NCBI GenBank assembly: GCA_944989445.1
Contig: CALYLW010000182.1
Location: 342,001 to 406,000 of the forward strand
Reading direction: 5' to 3'
From: Ampullaceana balthica
Lineage: Eukaryota; Mollusca; Gastropoda; Lymnaeidae
DNA length: 64,000 bases
Of the stretch, positions 1 through 9,586 are shown piece after piece. Positions within the stretch are counted from its first letter, which is position 1. Each line of letters begins with the position of its first letter. Both the position numbers and the translations under genes were made by a program. The notes below the pieces were generated by a model. The model had not been told where the DNA came from. It searched no databases and was given only the letters and a program-made list of their open reading frames with translations.

Positions 1-340
1 AAAATTATAAACAAATAGTGGGTTTGGATGTCCGATTAAACTAACAAAGCAAGTTAATATAAGTCTAGTAAAAAACAATAACAAACAGTGAAATTGAATT
101 ACATACGTTGTATAGAGATAAACTAAAAATGCATTTAATTACGGTACGTTCGTTTGATCTGAAATTTTGATACGATGCATTGTTAGGTGACACGGGTCCG
201 TGTGCCAAATTTCAGCTAGATGGCGTCACGTGAAGTGGGTCATTTTTTACTTTTGTTTTTTTGCTCGCCCAAGACAGAGAGAGAGACAGAGATCACGACA
301 GACAAAGAGAGACGGCAGTGAAGTTATTTATTTTAAAAAA
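1..340 (+). repeat. Partial satellite A unit
   Basis: This is the 3' two thirds of the repeat unit that forms the array at 36,694-39,977. Shared landmarks in the same order are a 'gagataaactaaaaatgcat' stretch near 116, 'gatctgaaattttgatac' near 157, 'cattgttaggtgacacg' near 178, a 'tttcagct' block near 209, and a purine-rich 'gacagagagagagacag' run near 274. The left TIR-like end lies outside the window. It shows the family is dispersed as well as tandem. No gene is seen. Confidence 0.75.
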
Positions 341-1868
341 AAACAGTTCATTTCTTCAAATGCTCCCATTTTGTTATCACATGTTCTGATTTTTTTGTAT
401 TTTAATTTGCATTGCATCATTTATTCCAGAAAATGTACTTGCGAAGCCCATTTTAGTAGAATCTGTTTCTACTGGGATGCCCATTATACCACATATAAAC
501 CAATTCATTTCTGTTTCCAGTTTTATTTAACGGCCCCTGAGCCCTCGAGAAATTCGCGGGTTGATAACTTATACTGCATGTTAATTTTTTTTTATTATTA
601 TTTTTAATAAAATAGTTTTAAGCTCAGCGTTTGATTCAATTCAGGTTTGACGCAACCTTCGTAAAGTTAGTCAAACAATTTTGTTTTAACATGGTATTTT
701 GTGTTTGTCCATAATACATCAGCCCGGTGTGTTTGTCTGTTGTGTCGGACAGAAGCACACACTTGGGACACGTCGTTATCCGTCATTTGTCAATGTCAGC
801 TGGCGGAAGTAGTTTCCCCTATCGTCTGTCATTAAATCACGACGCGGTGGCTCAAAAAATGGCGGATCTCAAACTATAGTATGGTTGAGGACTTTTGATT
901 TCTTTCAACCTTTCGATGGTTTTATCATCTCGCAAAAGATAAATAACAAAATAAGATTGTCGCTAAAAGCTATGCATGTCAAATTTTTAATTGGGAAATA
1001 ATTAATATATCAAAACCGCAAACATTTTAACATGTATATATATTAAATATATATAATTATTTTTATCTATTTTCTTATTTATTACAAAAACAAAATTCAT
1101 TTTTATCGATACGGAAATGGTTAGATACACCGTTAACTTTTTGTGTGTGTACACTGTTTCTATTTATTTACTCCAAATTCATCTTTTTTTTTGTATTTAT
1201 TTTTGTTCGGTGGAAAAGTGGTGGGGGCATTTGAAATATTTTGAGAATCATCCAAGTTAACTTTAAGGCTTCTGGGATGTTAGAATGGAGGGGAGGGGTT
1301 AAGAGGTGTGTATTTAATTTACGGATGACAGCCCTAAATGTGTTATAAAGTCACCCAAATACCTCTTGAGAAGTACTGCGCATTTTCTTATGTTGACGTT
1401 TCTGAACTTTCGATTGTCTTTACACAAAAAAACGTTTCAGAAAGAGATACCAAGATATTTTTGTTGTCAACTTTTTAAAAACTGTATATATGAACTTTAT
1501 GTCCACTTGCAAAGAGTGGATGAGGTCAGTAATAAGAAAGACAAGAATAGGTATGAATGGTAACATGACAAAAAAATGAAATCGGTGGCTATCATTAAAA
1601 TTTGAAAATAAAAAGTGTATTGTAATCTGTAAGAAAATTAAAAATATGGAGAAGGAGAGAGAAAGACACAGACAGAGGGAGCGAGAGGGAGCGATAGAGA
1701 GAGAGAGTGGAAGAGAGAGAGAGAAGAAAAACAGAAATATCTTCTCTGGTTAAACATATGTAAATATTTTCAAAGAACTGCATAAGTAGAATATAAGTTA
1801 TTTGAAGTATGTAACCTCGGTTTGACTTAAAGATAATAAAAAAACCCGTAAAAAAAAGTTTTGACTAT
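341..1868. other. Gene-free AT-rich stretch
   Basis: No convincing exon is seen. The stretch holds poly-T and TA-rich DNA, a more complex non-repeat patch at about 700-900 and a purine-rich GAGA tract at about 1,650-1,725. Short open frames here lack splice context, domain similarity or coding bias. Confidence 0.6.
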
Positions 1869-2331
1869 AAATCCTTTATGTACGAGACATAACTAAAAGA
1901 ATGTTGATTATAATAAGCAGCGCAAGACCATCCAAAAATTTTAAAAAAATGAAGTTGTGTCGTAAAAAATGTTTGATTTAATACGCACCGATCAGGAATA
2001 TGTTTACAAAAAATGTTGTCAATAAAATACGCACATTATTGCGCGACAGAAAGGTTGTTCAATATAATACGCACCGGTACTCTATCTCAAAAAATAAAAT
2101 GATACATATAAATAAATAAATTAATCTAAAAATTCAATAATTTAATTTTAGTACATACGATCGATCTGAAATTTTAAAACGTAGTTTTTATCATCGGCTA
2201 GAAACTGCAAAATTTCATCTCGCTAGCTTACGAGGAAGTGGGTTAAAAATCGATACAAAGTTTTGGCGACAATCAAGCACGCAAGCAAGCAAGCAAGGGT
2301 TCAGACACCACGAGTTAATATAAAGGATTTA
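1869..2331 (+). repeat. Element B, TIR-bounded repeat
   Basis: The unit starts 'aaatcctttatgtacgag' and ends 'taatataaaggattt', so its ends form an inverted repeat of about 11-13 bp. Inside are three spaced 'atacgcacc'-like blocks and a (GCAA)n run near 2,275. A second copy lies inverted at 38,346-38,820. Its right half (from about 2,099) is also the left part of every 1.07-kb unit of the adjacent array, so the array appears to have been built from DNA that already contained this element. The ends resemble those of satellite A, so the two are probably related non-autonomous elements. No coding capacity is seen. Confidence 0.7.
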
Positions 2332-2602
2332 AAAAAGATTGCATATGTTCGTTGTATTGAAGTGAAACGAATCACACACAAAAAAAACACGATTAGAATA
2401 TATTTTTAAAAATATAAAACGTATGTATTAATGGGGGACATTGAGTAGTAAGTTTCATTTTAAAGGATTACTGACGTTATATTTCCTTTGGTTTGTGTGT
2501 TTTTACTCATTAACTGTTTTTTAACGCTTTGGGTTATTTTAATTCAAGTGTACGTATGTAAATACAAATTGAGTCAAAATTCCAATCTTGTGAACAATTA
2601 AC

Positions 2603-2980
2603 ATGTTTTCTTTTTATCCATTTGGAAGATCTAACAACTGGAAGTACCACTGCCTCGTCAAGTTTCAACTCATGCACAAGGTTCTCAGAGCATTGGTAAG
2701 TCTATCACAACCACATCAGCGTTTATGTCCAGCTCCACACCCTCTGACAACAACTTCACGCCCGCCTACTACTGCAACACGTGACACCACGAGTAGTGTC
2801 GAGACGACGATCAAAACAACCAAGAAGAGTGGCAATGGTGTCGTAACTACAGATGTGACATTTCCGGAAACTGTTTGGAAAAATGGAGCAGGTTTTACTA
2901 AATTCAATATGCAATCGTTTATAACTGTGTTAACGATCAGTTATATTTTTTTTAAATGTATGAGTGTTGTATCATTTTAA
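2603..2980 (+). pseudogene. Array copy 1: mucin-like frame, frameshifted
   Basis: The 5' part of the reading frame is shifted relative to the other copies by a lost codon ('atctaacaac' for 'atctcctaacaac') and an extra T near 2,664. A further extra C near 2,741 restores the common frame, so the Thr-rich second half and the hydrophobic C-terminus still read through. The candidate small exon bounded by 'ggaag' and GTAAGT is 2629-2695, 67 nt instead of the 69 nt of the other copies, so it would not keep phase. It is best read as a decayed edge copy. Confidence 0.6.
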
Positions 2981-3689
2981 TCTCTTTTTATAAATGGACG
3001 TAATAAAAATTACATAGTATTTTCGACTTCAAAATATTTAATTTAAAAAAAAGCTTTTATAAAATCACGTGATTTGCTTATTTTTGTGGCTTTGGTCCGA
3101 GGATGGGGGTGAGAAAGCGTTGTTCTAATGAGGATTTTAAAATATATCCATTAATAATGCTCTCAAATAACAACATGATACATAGAAATAAATTAATTAA
3201 TCTAGAAATTCAATAATTTAATTCAGTACATGCGATCGATCTGAAATGTTAAAACGTAGTTTTTATCATCGGCACGAAACTGCAAAATTTCAGCTCGCTA
3301 GCTTACGAGGAAGTGGGTTAAAAATCGATCCAAGGTTTTTGCGACAAGCAAGCTCGCAAGCAAGGGTTTAGACACCACGAGTTAATATAAAGGATTTAAA
3401 AAAGGATTGCATCTGTTCGTTGTATTGAAGTGAAACGAATCACACACAAAAAAACACGATTAGAATATATTTTTAAAAATATAAAAAGTATGTATTAATG
3501 TGGGAAATTGAGTAGTAAGTTTCATTTTTAAAGGATTACTGACGTTATATTTCCTTTGGTTTGTGTGTTTTTACTCATTAACCGTTTTTTAACGCTTTAG
3601 GTTATTTTAATTCAGGTGTACGTATGTAAATACGAATTGAGTCAAAATTCCAATCTTGTGAACAATTAACATGTTTTCTTTTTATCCAT

Positions 3690-4031
3690 TTGGAAGATCT
3701 CCTAACAACTGGAAGTACCACGGCCTCGTCAAGTTCAACTCATGCACAAGGTTCTCAGAGCATTGGTAAGTCTATCACAACCACATCAGCGTTTATGTCC
3801 AGCTCCACACCTCTGACAACAACTTCACGCCCGCCTACTACTGCAACACGTGACACCACGAGTAGTGTCGAGACGACGATCAAAACAACCAAGAAGAGTG
3901 GCAATGGTGTCGTAACTACAGATGTGACATTTCCGGAAACTGTTTGGAGAAATGGAGCAGGCTTTACTAAATTCAATATGCAATCGTTTATAACTGTGTT
4001 AACGATCAGTTATATTTTTTTTAATGTATGA
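3690..4031 (+). CDS. Array copy 2: mucin-like Ser/Thr-rich frame
   Basis: An open frame of about 113 codons has no ATG (it opens with TTG), so it is probably an exon rather than a whole gene. Residues 6-60 are Ser/Thr-dominated with an 'SSSST' run and 'PPTTATRDTTSS', typical of O-glycosylated mucin stalks. It ends with 'NGAGF' then a hydrophobic stretch 'FITVLTISYIFF', which could be a GPI-anchor-like tail. Two exon models fit. A: a 69-nt phase 1-1 exon 3697-3765, from 'tttggaag' to the consensus donor GTAAGT. B: a longer exon running to 'gcaggtttta' or to the stop. An AATAAA follows the stop. Expression is unknown. Confidence 0.5.
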   Translation: MEDLLTTGSTTASSSSTHAQGSQSIGKSITTTSAFMSSSTPLTTTSRPPTTATRDTTSSVETTIKTTKKSGNGVVTTDVTFPETVWRNGAGFTKFNMQSFITVLTISYIFFNV

Positions 4032-4756
4032 GTGTTGTATCATTTTAATCTCTTTTTATAAATGGACATAATAAAAATTACATAGTATTTTCGACTTCAA
4101 AATATTAATTTTAAAAAAAAGCTTTATAAAATCACGTGATTTGCTTATTTTTGTGGCTTTGGTCCGAGGATGGGGGTGAGAAAGCGTTGTTCTAATGAGG
4201 ATTTTAAAATAAATCCATTAATAATGCTCTCAAATAACAACATGATACATAGAAATAAATTAATTAATCTAGAAATTCAATAATTTAATTTAAGTACATG
4301 CGATCGATCTGAAATGTTAAAACGTAGTTTTTATCATCGGCACGAAACTGCAAAAATTTCAGCTCGCTAGCTTACGAGGAAGTGGGTTAAAAATCGATCC
4401 AAGGTTTTTGCGACAAGCAAGCACGCAAGCAAGGTTTTAGACACCACGAGTTAATATAAAGGATTTTAAAAAGGATTGCATCTGTTCGTTGTATTGAAGT
4501 GAAACGAATCACACACAAAAAAACACGATTAGAATATATTTTTAAAAATATAAAAAGTATGTATTAATGTGGGAAATTGAGTAGTAAGTTTCATTTTAAA
4601 GGATTTCTGACGTTATATTTCCTTTGGTTTGTTTGTTTTTACTCATTAACCGTTTTTAACGCTTCAGGTTATTTTAATTCAGTTGTACGTATGTAAATAC
4701 GAATTCAGTCAAAATTCCAATCTTGTGAACCATTAACATGTTTTCTTTTTATCCAT

Positions 4757-5092
4757 TTGGAAGATCTCCTAACAACTGGAAGTACCACGGCCTCGTCAAT
4801 TTCAACTCATGCACAAGGTTCTCAGAGCATTGGTAAGTCTATCACAACCACATCAGCGTTTATGTCCAGCTCCACACCTCTGACAACAACTTCACGCCCG
4901 CCTACTACTGCAACACGTGACACCACGAGTAGTGTCGAGACGACGATCAAAACAACCAAGAAGAGTGGCAATGGTGTCGTAACTACAGATGTGACATTTC
5001 CGGAAACTGTTTGGAGAAATGGAGCAGGTTTTACTAAATTCAATATGCAATCGTTTATAACTGTGTTAACGATCAGTTATATATTTTTTTAA
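4757..5092 (+). CDS. Array copy 3: mucin-like Ser/Thr-rich frame
   Basis: The frame is uninterrupted over about 111 codons and nearly identical to copy 2, with one Ser to Ile change in the 'SSSST' run (it reads 'SSIST'). The candidate 69-nt phase 1-1 exon is 4764-4832 with the GTAAGT donor intact. The C-terminal hydrophobic run and downstream AATAAA are preserved. With copy 2 this is the best preserved full-length frame of the array. Confidence 0.5.
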   Translation: MEDLLTTGSTTASSISTHAQGSQSIGKSITTTSAFMSSSTPLTTTSRPPTTATRDTTSSVETTIKTTKKSGNGVVTTDVTFPETVWRNGAGFTKFNMQSFITVLTISYIFF

Positions 5093-5827
5093 ATGTATGA
5101 GTGTTGTATCATTTTAATCTCTTTTTATAAATGGACATAATAAAAATTACATAGTATTTTCGACTTCAAAATATTAATTTTAAAAAAAAGCTTTTACAAA
5201 ATCCATTGATTTGCTTATTTTTGTGGCTTTGGTCCGATGATGGAGGTGAGAAAGCGTTGTTCTAATGAGGATTTTAAAATAAATCCATTAATAATGCTCT
5301 CAAATAACAACATGATACATAGAAATAAATTAATTAATCTAAAAATTCAATAATTTAATTTAAGTACATGCGATCGATCTGAAATGTTAAAACGTAGTTT
5401 TTATCATCGGCACGAAACTGCAAAATTTCAGCTCGCTAGCTTACGAGGAAGTGGGTTAAAAATCGATCCAACGTTTTTGCGACAAGCAAGCACGCAAGCA
5501 AGGGTTTAGACACCACGAGTTAATATAAAGGATTTTAAAAAGATTAGCATCTGTTCGTTGTATTGAAGTGAAACGAATCACACACAAAAAAACACGATTA
5601 GAATATATTTTTAAAAATATAAAAAGTATGTATTAATGTGGGAACATTGAGTAGTAAGTTTCATTTTAAAGGATTTCTGACGTTATATTTCCTTTGGGTT
5701 TGTTTGTTTTTACTCATTAACCGTTTTTAACGCTTCAGGTTATTTTAATTCAGGTGTACGTATGTAAATACGAATTCAGTCAAAATTCCAATCTTGTGAA
5801 CCATTAACATGTTTTCTTTTTATCCAT

Positions 5828-6052
5828 TTGGAAGATCTCCTAACAACTGGAAGTACCACGGCCTCGTCAAGTTCAACTCATGCACAAGGTTCTCAGAGCA
5901 TTGGTAAGTCTATCACAACCACATCAGCGTTTATGTCCAGCTCCACACCTCTGACAACAACTTCACGCCCGCCTACTACTGCAACACGTGACACACGAGT
6001 AGTGTCGAGACGACGATCAAAACAACCAAGAAGAGTGGCAATGGTGTCGTAA
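5828..6052 (+). CDS. Array copy 4: exon intact, long frame broken
   Basis: The candidate 69-nt exon 5835-5903 and its GTAAGT donor are intact. A single-base deletion near 5,993 ('gacacacgag' for 'gacaccacgag') shifts the frame, and translation ends after an Arg-rich run at 6,052. The indel would destroy the long-exon model but leave the short-exon model untouched, which mildly favours short-exon usage or means this copy is not used. Confidence 0.4.
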   Translation: MEDLLTTGSTTASSSSTHAQGSQSIGKSITTTSAFMSSSTPLTTTSRPPTTATRDTRVVSRRRSKQPRRVAMVS

Positions 6053-6892
6053 CTACAGATGTGACATTTCCGGAAACTGTTTGGAGAAATGGAGCAGGTT
6101 TTACTAAATTCAATATGCAATCGTTTATAACTGTGTTAACGATCAGTTATATTTTTTTAAATGTATGAGTGTTGTATCATTTTAATCTCTTTTTATAAAT
6201 GGACATAATAAAAATTACATATTATTTTCGACTTCAAAATATTTATTTTAAAAAAAAGCTTTTACAAAATCCACGTGATTTGCTTATTTTTGTGGCTTTG
6301 GTCCGATGATGGAGGGTGAGAAAGCGTTGTTCTAATGAGGATTTTAAAATAAATCCATTAATAATGCTCTCAAATAACAACATGATACATAGAAATAAAT
6401 TAATTAATCTAGAAATTCAATAATTTAATTTAAGTACATGCGATCGATCTGAAATGTTAAAACGTAGTTTTTATCATCGGCACGAAACTGCAAAATTTCA
6501 GCTCGCTAGCTTACGAGGAAGTGGGTTAAAAATCGATCCAACGTTTTTGCGACAAGCAAGACGCAAGCAAGGTTTAGACACCACAAGTTAATATAAAGGA
6601 TTTTAAAAAGGATTGCATCTGTTCGTTGTATTGAAGTGAAACGAATCACACACAAAAAAACACGATTAGAATATATTTTTAAAAATATAAAAAGTATGTA
6701 TTAATGTGGGAAATTGAGTAGTAGTTTCATTTTAAAGGATTTCTGACGTTATATTTCCTTTGGTTTGTTTGTTTTTACTCATTAACCGTTTTTAACGCTT
6801 CAGGTTATTTTAATTCAGTTGTACGTATGTAAATAAGAATTCAGTCAAAATTCCAATCTTGTGAACCATTAACATGTTTTCTTTTTATCCAT

Positions 6893-7057
6893 TTGGAAGA
6901 TCTCCTAACAACTGGAAGTACCACGGCCTCGTCAATTTCAACTCATGCACAAGGTTCTCAGAGCATTGGTAAGTCTATCACAACCACATCAGCGTTTATG
7001 TCCAGCTCCACACCTCTGACAACAACTTCACGCCCCGCCTACTACTGCAACACGTGA
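6893..7057 (+). CDS. Array copy 5: exon intact, long frame broken
   Basis: The 69-nt exon 6900-6968 with GTAAGT is intact and carries the 'SSIST' variant. An inserted C in the 'cgccccgcc' run near 7,032 shifts the frame to a TGA at 7055-7057, so the Thr-rich second half is lost. Like copy 4 it damages only the region downstream of the candidate donor. Confidence 0.38.
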   Translation: MEDLLTTGSTTASSISTHAQGSQSIGKSITTTSAFMSSSTPLTTTSRPAYYCNT

Positions 7058-7960
7058 CACCACGAGTAGTGTCGAGACGACGATCAAAACAACCAAGAAG
7101 AGTGGCAATGGTGTCGTAACTACAGATGTGACATTTCCGGAAACTGTTTGGAGAAATGGAGCAGGCTTTACTAAATTCAATATGCAATCGTTTATAACTG
7201 TTTTAACGATCAGTTATATTATTTTTAAATTTATGAGTGTTGTATCATTTTAATCTCTTTTTATAAATGGACTTAATAAAAATTACATAGTATTTTCGAC
7301 TTCAAAATATTTATTTTAAAAAAAAGCTTATATAAAATCACGTGATTTGCTTATATTTGTGGCTTTGGTCCGAGGATGGGGGTGAGAAAGCGTTGTTCTA
7401 ATGAGGATTTTAAAATAAATCCATTAATAATGCTCTCAAATAACATCATGATACATAGAAATAAATTAATTAATCTAGAAATTCAATAATTTAATCTCAG
7501 TACATGCGATCGATCTGAAATTTTAAAACGTAGTTTTTATCATCGGCACGAAACTGCACAATTTCAGCTCGCTAGCTTACGAGGAAGTGGATTAAAAATC
7601 GATCTAAGGTTTTTGCGACAAGCAAGCGCGCAAGCAAGGGTTTAGACACCACGAGTTAATATAAAGGATTTAAAAAAGATTGCATCTCTTCGTTGTATTG
7701 AAGTGAAACGAATCACACACAAAAAAACACGATTAGAATATATTTTTAAAATTATAAAAAGTATGTATTAATGTGGGAAATTGAGTAGTAAGTTTCATTT
7801 TAAAGGATTTCTGACGTTATATTTCCTTTGGTTTGTTTGTTTTTACTCATTAACCGTTTTTAACGCTTCATGTTATTTTAATTCAGTTGTACGTATGTAA
7901 ATACGAATTCAGTCAAAATTCCAATCTTGTGAACCATTAACATGTTTTCTTTTTATCCAT

Positions 7961-8242
7961 TTGGAAGATCTCCTAACAACTGGAAGTACCACGGCCTCGT
8001 CAATTTCAACTCATGCACAAGGTTCTCAGAGCATTGGTAAGTCTATCACAACCACATCAGCGTTTATGTCCAGCTCCACACCTCTGACAACAACTTCACG
8101 CCCGCCTACTACTGCAACACGTGACACCACGAGTAGTGTCGAGACGACGATCAAAACAACCAAGAAGAGTGGCAATGGTGTCGTAACTACAGATGTGACA
8201 TTTCCGGATACTGTTTGGAAAAATGGAGCAGGGTCTTACTAA
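7961..8242 (+). CDS. Array copy 6: mucin-like Ser/Thr-rich frame
   Basis: The frame is open for 93 codons and has an earlier stop: an extra base in 'ggagcagggtcttac' replaces the hydrophobic C-terminus with 'GAGSY'. The candidate 69-nt exon is 7968-8036 with an intact GTAAGT donor. If the 'gcag|gt' position near 8,230 is a donor, the extra base lies next to it. Confidence 0.42.
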   Translation: MEDLLTTGSTTASSISTHAQGSQSIGKSITTTSAFMSSSTPLTTTSRPPTTATRDTTSSVETTIKTTKKSGNGVVTTDVTFPDTVWKNGAGSY

Positions 8243-9030
8243 ATTCAATATGCAATCGTTTATAACTGTGTTAACGATCAGTTATATTTTTTTTAAATGT
8301 ATGAGTGTTGTATCATTTTAATCTCTTTTTATAAATGGACATAATAAAAATTACATAGTATTTTCGACTTCAAAATATTAATTTTAAAAAAAGCTTTTAC
8401 AAAATCGCGTGATTTGCTTATTTTTGTGGCTTTGGTCCGACGATTGGGGTGAGAAAGCGTTGTTCTAATGAGGATTTTTAAATAAATCCATTAAAAATGC
8501 TCTCAAATAACAACATGATACATAGACATAAATTAATTAATCTAGAAATTCAATAATTTAATTTCAATACATGCGATCGATCTGAAATTTTAAAACGTAG
8601 TTTTTATCATCGGCACGAAACTGCAAAATTTCCAGCTCGCTAGCTTACGAGGAAGTGGGTTAAAAATCGATCCAAAGTTTTTTGCGACAAGCAAGCACGC
8701 AAGCAAGGGTTTCAGACACCACGAGTTAATATAAATGATTTTAAAAAGCGTGCATCTGTTCGTTGTATTGAAGTGAAACGAATCACACACAAAAAACACG
8801 ATTTGAATATATTTTTAAAAATATAAAAAGTATGTATTAATGTGGGACAATGAGTAGTAAGTTTCATTTTAAAGGATTTACTGACGTTATATTTCCTTTG
8901 GTTTGTGTGTTTTTACTCATTAACCGTTTTTAACGCTTCAGGTTATTTTAATTCAGGTGTATGTATGTAAATACGAATTCAGTCCAAATTCCAATCTTGT
9001 GAACAATTAACATGTTTTCTTTTTATCCAT

Positions 9031-9312
9031 TTGGAAGATCCCCTAACAACTGGAAGTACCACGGCCTCGTCAAGTTCAACTCATGCACAAGGTTCTCAGA
9101 GCATTGGTCAGTCTATCACAACCACATCAGCGTTTATGTCCAGCTCCACACCTCTGCTAACAACTTCACGCCCACCTACTACTACAACACGTGACACCAC
9201 GAGTAGTGTCGAGACGACGATCAAAACAACCACGAAGTGTGGCAATGGTGTCGTAACTACAGATGTGAAATTTCCGGATACTTTTTGGAAAAATGGAGCA
9301 GGTCTTTACTAA
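9031..9312 (+). CDS. Array copy 7: divergent last mucin-like frame
   Basis: The frame is open for 93 codons and is the most divergent 3' copy (changes include Leu to Pro, Ala to Thr, Ser to Cys). Uniquely, the candidate donor after the 69-nt exon (9038-9106) is GTCAGT instead of GTAAGT, so if copies 2-6 splice there, this one would read through the Thr-rich second half. It ends 'GAGLY' and lacks the hydrophobic tail. It is the copy nearest to the downstream exons on this strand. Confidence 0.4.
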   Translation: MEDPLTTGSTTASSSSTHAQGSQSIGQSITTTSAFMSSSTPLLTTSRPPTTTTRDTTSSVETTIKTTTKCGNGVVTTDVKFPDTFWKNGAGLY

Positions 9313-9586
9313 ATTCAATATACAATCGTTTATAACTGTGTTAACGATCAGTTATATTTTTATTAAAATTTATGAGTGTTCTATCATTTTAATACTCTTT
9401 TTATAAATGGACAGAATAAAAATTACATAGTATTTTCGACTTCAAAATATTAATTTTAAAAAAAAAGCTTTACAAAAATCCTGTGATTTGCTTATTTTTG
9501 TGGCTTTGGTCCGAGGATTGGGAGTGAGAAAGCGTGGTTCAGATGAGGATTTTTAAATAAATCCATTAATAATGCTATCAAATAAC

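Larger units (their letters stand above)
2099..9586 (+). repeat. Seven-copy 1.07-kb tandem array
   Basis: The same unit is repeated head to tail seven times, with 'catgatacat' landmarks at about 2,099, 3,174, 4,241, 5,311, 6,381, 7,447 and 8,514 (spacings 1,066-1,075). Each unit holds the right half of element B, an AT-rich spacer, a pyrimidine-rich tract ending 'atttggaag', a Ser/Thr-rich reading frame, an AATAAA-containing tail and a short linker. Copies differ by scattered substitutions and small indels. The first and last copies are the most divergent, as expected for array edges that escape homogenisation. Homology stops at about 9,586. Confidence 0.93.

Noticed and set aside
2716..6120. 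Minus-strand frames across the 1.07-kb units
   Set aside because: Antisense shadows of the Ser/Thr-rich plus-strand frames; no splice sites or plausible product, and they vary with indels in the plus frame.
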